Source of the DNA: G021776435 sp046756245
Lineage (GTDB): Bacteria; Pseudomonadota; Alphaproteobacteria; Caulobacterales; Parvularculaceae
NCBI GenBank assembly: GCA_046756245.1
Contig: JBHHVZ010000060.1
Span: forward strand, 1-16,951
DNA: 16,951 nt
Direction: 5' to 3'
Shown: piece by piece, positions 6,677 to 13,571 of the stretch
Layout of the letters: every line of letters begins with the position of its first letter
How positions within the stretch are numbered: position 1 is the first letter of the stretch
Notes under the pieces: model-generated
What the model was told of the DNA's origin: nothing
Databases searched by the model: none
The model's input: only the letters and a program-made list of their open reading frames with translations
Translations under genes and position numbers: made by a program

Positions 6677-7285
6677 TTACAGGCGCTCGTTCTCCCCGCC
6701 CGTCGTCACCCCGATCGCCGCGCAGGCGACGCGCCCGCCTGCGCCGCCAATCGGTTGATCCATATGATTGTCAGGACTCTCGTGGACGATAATTGCAAAC
6801 CCGTCATCGTCGAGCAGCGGAAACGGGCCGTTTTCCGCGGCGCCGGCCTCGCTGGGATAAAGTGCGACGCCGCCCCGGAAGATCTCCGCCGTCGCGCGCC
6901 CGTCCGCGCCGGCATAGATGTTCGGCATGTCCGCGCGTTCCGGCCCGTCCGGATTTAAAAGTCCGTGGGCGTTATCGTCCGGATCGATATGCCCGCCCGA
7001 CGCCTTGAACCCTGCGGCGCCGTCGGCGCAATCGGCGATCTGGTGAATGTGAATGGCGTGCCAGCCTTGCGTTAGACCCCTGAGGTCGACCCTCAAAAGA
7101 ACGCCCGAAGGCGCTTCAGTCAGCACGGCGTGGCCGATTTCAGCGCCCTCAGGAGAGATAAATGCGCCGGCCGCGTCCGCTCCGCCGGCTGGAGCCAGTT
7201 CGTCCAGCAGCGCTCCGGCTTCGCGCTGACATCCTGCGATCGCCGCCAGAACGGCTAAAAATAACGAAATTCGGCCAATTCCCAC
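6677..7285 (-). CDS. sodC: Cu/Zn superoxide dismutase-family lipoprotein
   Basis: Family members convert superoxide to peroxide and oxygen outside the cytoplasm. The product has 202 residues, with a lipoprotein signal (lipobox IAGC, Cys19). Copper-site histidines are seen in HAIHIH (His79, His81) and IIVHES, the bridging histidine in SGGH (His99), one zinc histidine at His107 and the zinc aspartate at Asp119. Cys86 and the cysteine in RVACA could form the usual disulfide. The position of the remaining zinc histidine appears to hold Glu116 (GPERADMP in place of GxHxGDLP). The GTG at 7285 is chosen over the GTG at 7291 because GAGGGG lies at a proper distance only for the former. It is the first gene of a two-gene leftward unit with the kelch gene and is divergent from gyrA. 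The family assignment is firm; full enzymatic activity is less certain. Confidence 0.9.
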   Translation of the reverse strand: MGIGRISLFLAVLAAIAGCQREAGALLDELAPAGGADAAGAFISPEGAEIGHAVLTEAPSGVLLRVDLRGLTQGWHAIHIHQIADCADGAAGFKASGGHIDPDDNAHGLLNPDGPERADMPNIYAGADGRATAEIFRGGVALYPSEAGAAENGPFPLLDDDGFAIIVHESPDNHMDQPIGGAGGRVACAAIGVTTGGENERL

Positions 7286-7379
7286 GTTCACCCCTCATGC
7301 TGGACGCGGAGTCTAGCCGAAAGGGGCTGTTGAATAAACCATTTCGGGCGACAGCGCGCTTGCCGCTATCGCCGCCGTG

Positions 7380-10172
7380 ATGCTAAGCGAAAGTAATAAT
7401 TCTCCCCTGATTCAGCGCGAGTTTTCCTTGAACGACCATATCGACAAACCGACCGACGAGCCTGGCTCCGGTAAAGACGAGCACGCAGCAGGCGTGTCGG
7501 CCGTCTCCATAGAAGAGGAGATGAGCCGCTCTTATCTCGATTACGCCATGAGCGTCATCGTTTCGCGCGCCATACCGGACGCGCGCGACGGTTTAAAGCC
7601 CGTACACCGGCGTATTCTGTGGTCGATGCATGAAAACGGATACGCCTGGAACAAGCCGTATAAAAAATCAGCGCGCGTCGTCGGCGACGTGATCGGCAAA
7701 TACCATCCTCACGGTGATCAGGCTGTGTACGATGCGCTCGCACGTATGGCGCAAAGTTTTTCCATGCGCTTGCCGCTGCTCGACGGTCAGGGGAATTTCG
7801 GCTCCATCGACGGGGATCCGCCGGCGGCCATGCGCTATACGGAAGTACGTATGGGAAAACCCGCCCATGCGCTTCTTGAAGATATTGAAAGGGACACCGT
7901 ACCCTATGCGCCGAACTATGACGGTTCCGAAAACGAACCGTTAGTATTGCCGGCGCGGTTTCCCAATCTTCTGGTAAACGGCGCCGGCGGCATCGCCGTG
8001 GGAATGGCGACAAATATTCCGCCGCACAATCTGGGTGAAATCATCGACGCAACAATTGCGATGATCGACAATCCAGCGATTACGGACGCAGAGCTTCTGG
8101 AGATCGTGCCGGGCCCCGATTTTCCAACCGGAGGGATCATTATCGGACGCGCAGGCTCGAAGGCGGCGCTGCTGCTCGGGCGAGGCTCCGTGGTCATGCG
8201 CGGGCGGGCGACGATCGATGAAGTCCGCAAGGACCGTTACGCCGTCATCATCACCGAAATTCCCTATCAGGTGAACAAGGCGCTGATGATCGAACGGATC
8301 GCCGGGCTTGTACGAGATAAAAAGATTGAGGGCATCGCCGACATCCGCGATGAATCGAGTCGGCAGGGCGTGCGCGTTGTTATCGAATTGCGCCGCGATG
8401 CTTCTGCGGAGGTCGTCCTCAATCAGCTTTATCGCCACTCGAATCTGCAGTCGTCTTTCGGGGTCAACATGCTCGCCCTCAATGGCGGGCGGCCGCAGCA
8501 GATGGCGTTACGCGACGTTCTGTCCGCATTCATAGAATTTCGGGAAGAAGTCGTCACCAGACGCACCAAACACGATCTCGCCAAGGCGCGCGACCGCGCT
8601 CATGTCCTGGTTGGTCTGGCGATTGCGGTCGCCAATATCGATGAGATCGTGGGGCTGATTCGGACCGCGTCCGATCCCGCGTCGGCGCGTGAAGCGTTGA
8701 TGGAGCGCGACTGGCCGGCCAAGGATCTGGCGCCGCTCGTCGCGCTGGTGGCCGATCCGCGTCACATGTTGACGGATGGCGGCGCGCTCAGGCTGTCGGA
8801 AGAGCAAGCCCGGGCGATCCTCGACCTCAGGCTGCAGCGTCTCACCGCGCTCGGCCGCGATGAAATCGGCGATGAACTTACCGGCCTCGCCGACAAAATC
8901 GCCGATTACCTTGATATCCTGCGCCGCCGCGAACGCGTCATGGGCATCATCACGGATGAACTCGCCGCCGTGAAAAACGAATTCGCCACGCCGCGGCGCA
9001 CCGAAATCATCGACGCCGAAGGTGAGGTTGAGGACGAAGACCTTATCGCTCTTGAGGACATGGTCGTCACCGTCACCCATTCTGGTTATGTGAAGCGCAC
9101 GGCGCTTTCGACTTATCGGGCGCAAAAGCGCGGCGGCAGAGGACGGGCCGGAATGCGGCCGAAGGACGAGGATTTCGTCTCCCAGCTTTTTGTCGGACGC
9201 ACCCATACGCCGCTTCTGTTCTTCACCTCTACGGGCATGGCCTACAAAATGAAGCTGTGGCGAATTCCCGAGGGCGCGCCGCATTCTCGCGGAAAGGCGT
9301 TTGTGAACATTTTGCCGTTGGCGCAGGGGGAGCGGGTCACCAACATCCTCCCGTTGCCTGAAGACGAAGCTGCTTGGGAAAGCCTGCACGTCATGTTTGC
9401 GACGCGGTCGGGGAATGTGCGGCGCAACAAGCTGTCCGACTTTCAGCGCGTCAATCGCAACGGCAAGATCGCCATGAAGCTCGATGAAGGCGACGCCATT
9501 GTCGGCGTGCAGATCTGTTGCGCCGACGAAGACGTACTGCTGACGACGGCCGCCGGGATGTGCATTCGTTTTCCGGTTGAGGATGTGCGCGTATTCGCCG
9601 GGCGAACGTCGACCGGCGTGCGCGGTATTCGGCTCGGCAAGGATGACGTCGTCATCTCAATGGCGGTTTTGCGACATGTGGATACGGACTCGGAAGAAGC
9701 GCGGTCCTATCTGAAACACGCCGCCGCCATGAGGCGCGCCATTGGCGAGGCCGACGCCGATGACGACGCAAACGATGGCGAAGATGCGCCGGCCGCCTTG
9801 TCACAGTCCCGCCTGGCTGCGCTTGGAGCCGCGGAGCAGTTCGTGCTGACCGTGACAGAAAACGGTTACGGCAAGCGCTCGTCATCTTATGAATACAGAA
9901 CATCGGGGCGCGGCGGAAAAGGGATCATCGCAATTGTCACCAACAAGCGGAACGGGCGCGTGGTCGCGTCCTTTCCGGTCGAGGCGTCCGACCAGATCAT
10001 GCTGGTCACCGACGGCGGCCAACTTATTCGAACGCCTGTCCACGACATTCGCATCGCCGGACGCAATACGCAGGGCGTGACGATCTTCCGCACGCGTGAG
10101 GGAGAAAAAGTCGTCTCGGTAGAGCGCGTCGAGGAAATCGCCGAAGACGAAACCGAAGACGAGGAAGAATAG
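7380..10172 (+). CDS. gyrA: DNA gyrase subunit A
   Basis: GyrA is the breakage-reunion subunit of gyrase, which introduces negative supercoils with GyrB. It has 930 residues, against about 875 in E. coli. The catalytic tyrosine is Tyr153 in AAMRYTE. The C-terminal propeller contains the GyrA box QKRGGRG at about 582-588, which separates it from ParC. The extra length is an N-terminal extension of about 30 residues, an acidic insert in the propeller (ADADDDANDGEDAP) and a very acidic tail (EDETEDEEE). The quinolone-determining region reads HPHGDQAVYD, so Gln114 stands where E. coli has Ser83, while the Asp87 equivalent is kept. The ATG at 7380 is taken; a GTG at 7377 and a TTG at 7428 are also possible, and none has a good Shine-Dalgarno sequence. 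It heads the seven-gene run and ends 1 bp before coaD. Confidence 0.98.
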   Translation: MLSESNNSPLIQREFSLNDHIDKPTDEPGSGKDEHAAGVSAVSIEEEMSRSYLDYAMSVIVSRAIPDARDGLKPVHRRILWSMHENGYAWNKPYKKSARVVGDVIGKYHPHGDQAVYDALARMAQSFSMRLPLLDGQGNFGSIDGDPPAAMRYTEVRMGKPAHALLEDIERDTVPYAPNYDGSENEPLVLPARFPNLLVNGAGGIAVGMATNIPPHNLGEIIDATIAMIDNPAITDAELLEIVPGPDFPTGGIIIGRAGSKAALLLGRGSVVMRGRATIDEVRKDRYAVIITEIPYQVNKALMIERIAGLVRDKKIEGIADIRDESSRQGVRVVIELRRDASAEVVLNQLYRHSNLQSSFGVNMLALNGGRPQQMALRDVLSAFIEFREEVVTRRTKHDLAKARDRAHVLVGLAIAVANIDEIVGLIRTASDPASAREALMERDWPAKDLAPLVALVADPRHMLTDGGALRLSEEQARAILDLRLQRLTALGRDEIGDELTGLADKIADYLDILRRRERVMGIITDELAAVKNEFATPRRTEIIDAEGEVEDEDLIALEDMVVTVTHSGYVKRTALSTYRAQKRGGRGRAGMRPKDEDFVSQLFVGRTHTPLLFFTSTGMAYKMKLWRIPEGAPHSRGKAFVNILPLAQGERVTNILPLPEDEAAWESLHVMFATRSGNVRRNKLSDFQRVNRNGKIAMKLDEGDAIVGVQICCADEDVLLTTAAGMCIRFPVEDVRVFAGRTSTGVRGIRLGKDDVVISMAVLRHVDTDSEEARSYLKHAAAMRRAIGEADADDDANDGEDAPAALSQSRLAALGAAEQFVLTVTENGYGKRSSSYEYRTSGRGGKGIIAIVTNKRNGRVVASFPVEASDQIMLVTDGGQLIRTPVHDIRIAGRNTQGVTIFRTREGEKVVSVERVEEIAEDETEDEEE

Positions 10173-10173
10173 C

Positions 10174-10677
10174 ATGGCCAAGCGCATCGGGCTCTATCCC
10201 GGCACGTTTGATCCGCTGACGCTGGGCCATGTGGACATCGTCGCACGGGCCGTGAAACTTGTCGACGAACTCGTCATCGGCGTGGCGGTCAATCTCGAGA
10301 AATCACCGCTGTTCGATCTTGATGAACGCGTGGAAATGGTGCGCGAGGAGATGGCGACAGTCGCGCAAGCGGGCGGCGCGAAAGTCAAGGTTCTGCCGTT
10401 CGATAAGCTGCTTATGCGTTTCGCCGAAGACGTTGAAGCCGATATCATCATCCGCGGCCTGCGCGCCGTGTCTGACTTCGAGTATGAGTTCCAGATGGTC
10501 GGCATGAACGCCGCGCTTAATGACCGGATCGAGACTGTTTTCCTGATGGCGGACGCGCGCTATCAGGCGATCGCTTCGCGTCTCGTGAAGGAAGTCGCCC
10601 GCCTTGGCGGCGACGTCAGCGCTTTTGTGCCGGTCTCCGTGGCGAAAAAGCTCAGGGAAAAATACTCGAAGCCTTAA
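10174..10677 (+). CDS. coaD: Phosphopantetheine adenylyltransferase
   Basis: CoaD transfers AMP from ATP to 4'-phosphopantetheine, the penultimate step of coenzyme A synthesis. It has 167 residues, the usual length. The nucleotidyltransferase motif is YPGTFDPLTLGH (TLGH at 16-19); RGLRAVSDFEYEFQM and the ATP-binding ASRLVKEVA near 133-141 are typical of the family. The ATG follows the gyrA stop by one base, and its Shine-Dalgarno sequence (GAGGAAGA) lies in the last codons of gyrA, so translation is probably coupled. A 71-bp gap separates it from the next gene. Confidence 0.97.
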   Translation: MAKRIGLYPGTFDPLTLGHVDIVARAVKLVDELVIGVAVNLEKSPLFDLDERVEMVREEMATVAQAGGAKVKVLPFDKLLMRFAEDVEADIIIRGLRAVSDFEYEFQMVGMNAALNDRIETVFLMADARYQAIASRLVKEVARLGGDVSAFVPVSVAKKLREKYSKP

Positions 10678-10748
10678 CGCAATCGTGCAGGCTGCGCTAA
10701 TAAAGCCCGGGTTTGAAACAGGGACCGGGGAAAGGGAGTAAGCGTTTC

Positions 10749-11651
10749 ATGAAGTTTCGCCCGATTTTGACAGGCGCCGCCATTATGCTCGCTTTTGGCG
10801 TAGCGATGCAGACCGCCGCGCGCGACAAGGACAAGGATATCGTTTATCCGAGTCAATACGTCAAAGACGCGCCCGAAACGGCCTGGCGGCCGCTGGATCC
10901 GGAAAACACCCTTTACATGGACCTGCCGACCGGCCGCGTCGTGATTGAGTTGCGGCCCGATTTCGCGCCCAATCACGTGCAGCGCATCAGGGAGCTTGTT
11001 CGCGAAGGATTCTATGACGGGCTGCATTTTCATCGCGTGATAGAAGGATTTATGGCCCAGGGCGGCGATCCGAAAGAAGACGGCACCGGCGGATCCGACA
11101 AGCCGGATCTCAAGGCCGAATTCAGCCGCGATACGCGCGATGTGACGGGCTTTAAGGAAATCGGCCGCGACCGGATCGCCGCGCGCGTCGGTTTCATTGA
11201 CGGCATGCCTGCCGCGGCGCAGCCGGAATTCCTGAGAAGCTTTCGCGCCGATCGCGAAGTGAAACTGTGGGGCGTGCATTGCCCGGGCGTCATGTCTATG
11301 GCCCGCGCCACCAATCCGAACAGCGCCAACAGCCAGTTCTTTTTGATGATCGGAGACTCGCGGCTCAATCTCGACAAGCGTTATACGACCTGGGGATGGA
11401 TCGTCGACGGATTCCGGCATTCGCGCCGGATCGAACGCGGCGAGCCGCCGACGCGTCCGACGCCGATTGTGCGCGTCCGCGTGATGGCGGACGTGCCTCA
11501 AGACGAACGTTCTGAAATCAAGGTGTTGCGGACGGACAGCGAGGCGTTCATGCAATATTTAAAGGCCGCCGGCCTCGTCCGAGACGGGTTCGTGCGCGAT
11601 CTCTGCAGCATCAAAGTACCGGTGCTCGTCAACGGAGAACTGAAACTATGA
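10749..11651 (+). CDS. Exported cyclophilin-type peptidyl-prolyl isomerase with a large insert
   Basis: Cyclophilins speed cis-trans isomerisation of X-Pro bonds. The product is 300 residues with a signal peptide (MKFRPILTGAAIMLAFGVAM), probably cut near QTAA, so it acts in the periplasm or envelope. The core has FHRVIEGFMAQGGDP (active-site Arg, Phe, Met, Gln), SMARATNPNSANSQFF and TTWGWIVDG. Between KAEF (about 121-124) and VMSMA (about 182) lie roughly 55 residues where the neighbouring paralogue has about 9; there is also an extra C-terminal domain of about 60 residues. The ATG at 10749 is preferred to an upstream in-frame start at 10713, because AAAGGGAG and the signal peptide support it. 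It overlaps the next gene by 4 bp (ATGA). Confidence 0.92.
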   Translation: MKFRPILTGAAIMLAFGVAMQTAARDKDKDIVYPSQYVKDAPETAWRPLDPENTLYMDLPTGRVVIELRPDFAPNHVQRIRELVREGFYDGLHFHRVIEGFMAQGGDPKEDGTGGSDKPDLKAEFSRDTRDVTGFKEIGRDRIAARVGFIDGMPAAAQPEFLRSFRADREVKLWGVHCPGVMSMARATNPNSANSQFFLMIGDSRLNLDKRYTTWGWIVDGFRHSRRIERGEPPTRPTPIVRVRVMADVPQDERSEIKVLRTDSEAFMQYLKAAGLVRDGFVRDLCSIKVPVLVNGELKL

Positions 11652-12094
11652 GCGACACGCTGATCCTGAAACTCGACACCGGCGACGTCACGATCGAGAC
11701 GTTTCCCGACAAGGCGCCCGCCCATGTCGCGCGCATCAAGGAACTCGCCGACGAGGGCTTTTACGACGGTCTCACTCTTCACCGGGTGATCGAAGGATTC
11801 ATGGCGCAGATGGGCTGTCCCCGTGGGGATGGAACCGGCGGGACGGGAAAGAAACTCAAAGCCGAATTCAACGACGTCAACCACCGGCGCGGTATCTGCT
11901 CGATGGCGCGCGCGCAGGATCCGAACAGCGGCGACAGCCAGTTCTTCATCTGTTTTGACGACGCCTCTTTTCTCGACGGCCAGTACACCGCCTGGGGCAG
12001 GGTCGTCGAGGGCATGGAGCATGTGGATGCAGCGTCGCGCGGCGAGCCGCCAGCGAGCCCGACAAAGATCGTTTCATTCCGCTCTGCGGAATGA
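11648..12094 (+). CDS. ppiB: Cytoplasmic cyclophilin-type peptidyl-prolyl isomerase
   Basis: This compact cyclophilin of 148 residues has no signal peptide, so it is cytoplasmic. The active-site elements are LHRVIEGFMAQMG, ICSMARAQDPNSGDSQFFI and YTAWGRVVEG. It starts with MSDTLILKLDTGDV at the ATG that overlaps the stop of the preceding exported cyclophilin (ATGA), suggesting translational coupling of a secreted and a cytosolic isomerase. It is followed by an inverted repeat before queA. The symbol ppiB rests on location and size, not on proven orthology. Confidence 0.93.
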   Translation: MSDTLILKLDTGDVTIETFPDKAPAHVARIKELADEGFYDGLTLHRVIEGFMAQMGCPRGDGTGGTGKKLKAEFNDVNHRRGICSMARAQDPNSGDSQFFICFDDASFLDGQYTAWGRVVEGMEHVDAASRGEPPASPTKIVSFRSAE

Positions 12095-12097
12095 TTT

Positions 12098-12158
12098 AGG
12101 TTGTAGTTTGTCACACGCATTGCGTTCCAAACAACCTACTACCTACAAACTACAACCT
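12098..12158 (+). repeat. 14-bp inverted repeat between ppiB and queA
   Basis: AGGTTGTAGTTTGT at 12098-12111 is exactly complementary to ACAAACTACAACCT at 12145-12158, with a 33-nt loop. Another copy of ACAACCT at 12131-12137 offers a competing partner for the left arm. The right arm ends 5 bases before the queA ATG and occupies the place where a ribosome-binding site should be. No T-run follows, so it is not a classical terminator. It could be an RNA element controlling queA, a processing site or a mobile hairpin. Confidence 0.75.
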
Positions 12159-12163
12159 CGCTT

Positions 12164-13240
12164 ATGCGCGTTGCTGATTTCGATTACGACCTGCCTGAAG
12201 ACCGCATCGCTCTCACGCCGGCGCGGCCGCGCGATTCCACGCGGCTGCTTCGCGTGCGGGCCGGCTTCATGGCAGACGGGATGGTTCGCGACCTGCCGTC
12301 GCTTTTAAATCCCGGCGACCTGCTTGTCCTCAACGATACCAAGGTCATCCCGGCGCAGCTTTTCGGCATGCGCCCGGCGCGCAGCGTGGGCGTGGTCGAA
12401 CCGCAGCCGGTCGCCATCGACGTGACCTTGCACAAGCGTCTTCAAACCGCCGCCGCCGGAGCGCGATGGAAAGCGTTTGTGCGGCCGGGCAAGCGGCTGC
12501 GCGCCGGCGACTCCATCGAATTCGCGCCGGGTTTCTTCGCCGAAATCGAACGTCGTGACGGGGCCGAAGCAGTGTTGCGTTTCAATCTCGGCGGAAAGGA
12601 TTTCGATGCGGCGCTCGCCCGCGCCGGCGCGCCGCCGCTGCCGCCCTATATTGCGCGTAAACGCGAGGCGACACCGGCGGACGCGCGCGATTACCAGACC
12701 GTTTACGCCGACGAGCCGGGGTCGGTGGCCGCGCCGACCGCCGGTCTCCACTTCACCGAGAGCCTGTTTGACGCGCTCGATGCGCGCGGCGTCAAGCGCG
12801 TCAATGTCACATTGCATGTCGGGGCGGGAACGTTTTTGCCGGTGACGGCGGAAGATACGCGCGATCATGTCATGCACGCCGAGTGGGGCGAGATCACCGG
12901 TGAACAGGCGGCGGCGATCAACGCAGCGCGCGCAAAAGGCGGACGCGTCGTCGCTATCGGCACGACGGCGCTGCGGCTGCTTGAGAGCGCCGCCGACGAA
13001 AAAGGCCGCATCCGTCCCTTCGCTGATGAGACGGCGATTTTCATTACGCCCGGCTATCGCTTCCGCGCCGTCGATCTCCTGCTGACCAATTTCCATCTCC
13101 CGCGCTCGACGCTCTTCATGCTGGTCTGCGCCTTTGTGGGAACCGAAAAGGTGAAAGCCGCCTACGCCCATGCTATCGAGGCGGGGTACCGGTTCTATTC
13201 CTATGGCGACGCGTGTTTGCTGGAGCGAGCAGATGGCTGA
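12164..13240 (+). CDS. queA: S-adenosylmethionine:tRNA ribosyltransferase-isomerase
   Basis: QueA moves the ribosyl group of S-adenosylmethionine to preQ1 at the wobble base of tRNAs with GUN anticodons, forming epoxyqueuosine. It has 358 residues, the usual size. It starts MRVADFDYDLPEDRIA, with VLNDTKVIPAQLFG, YADEPGSVAAPTAGLHFT, HVGAGTFLPV, IGTTALRLLES, TNFHLPRSTLFMLV and a C-terminal YSYGDACL. The N-terminus matches the family, so the ATG is confident although no Shine-Dalgarno sequence is visible before it. An inverted repeat covers the initiation region. It overlaps csaA by 8 bp and belongs with tgt in the queuosine pathway. Confidence 0.97.
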   Translation: MRVADFDYDLPEDRIALTPARPRDSTRLLRVRAGFMADGMVRDLPSLLNPGDLLVLNDTKVIPAQLFGMRPARSVGVVEPQPVAIDVTLHKRLQTAAAGARWKAFVRPGKRLRAGDSIEFAPGFFAEIERRDGAEAVLRFNLGGKDFDAALARAGAPPLPPYIARKREATPADARDYQTVYADEPGSVAAPTAGLHFTESLFDALDARGVKRVNVTLHVGAGTFLPVTAEDTRDHVMHAEWGEITGEQAAAINAARAKGGRVVAIGTTALRLLESAADEKGRIRPFADETAIFITPGYRFRAVDLLLTNFHLPRSTLFMLVCAFVGTEKVKAAYAHAIEAGYRFYSYGDACLLERADG

Positions 13241-13571
13241 GATCACCTATGACGATTTCCGCAAGGTCGATATCCGGGTCGGAACGATCATCGACGTTCA
13301 GGTGTTTCCGAAAGCGCGCAATCCGTCATGGAAAGTCTGGGTCGATTTCGGGCCGGAGATCGGGATTAAGAAATCCTCCGCGCAGATCGTCACCAATTAT
13401 CCGCGCGACGACCTGATGGGCCGACAGGTCGCCGCCGCCGTCAATTTCCCGCCGCGCCAGATCGCCGACTTCATGTCGGAAGTCTTGATCCTCGGATTTC
13501 CCGACGATGACGGCGAAGTGGTGCTGATCGGACCGGGCCGGCCGGTCCCGGACGGAGGACGGCTCTATTGA
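13233..13571 (+). CDS. csaA: CsaA-type tRNA-binding OB-fold protein/chaperone
   Basis: The product is 112 residues, the size of Bacillus CsaA. It is a single tRNA-binding OB-fold of the type also fused to methionyl-tRNA synthetase: FRKVDIRVGTI near the start, IGIKKSSAQIVTNY, VAAAVNFPPRQIADF and SEVLILGFPDD. CsaA is described as a dimeric protein with export-related chaperone and tRNA-binding activity. The ATG at 13233 lies inside the end of queA (8-bp overlap), with GGAGCGAG before it; the frame is open upstream but that part overlaps queA. Its stop overlaps the TTG start of tgt by 4 bp. Lying between two queuosine genes suggests, without proof, a role with tRNA. Confidence 0.93.
   Translation: MAEITYDDFRKVDIRVGTIIDVQVFPKARNPSWKVWVDFGPEIGIKKSSAQIVTNYPRDDLMGRQVAAAVNFPPRQIADFMSEVLILGFPDDDGEVVLIGPGRPVPDGGRLY

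Noticed and set aside
8508..9389. A 293-codon minus-strand frame inside gyrA
   Set aside because: It is antisense to a conserved part of GyrA with no independent evidence of coding.
10674..11555. A 293-codon minus-strand frame over the exported cyclophilin, and a similar one at 12305-13246 over queA
   Set aside because: Both are antisense shadows of genes identified by family motifs.
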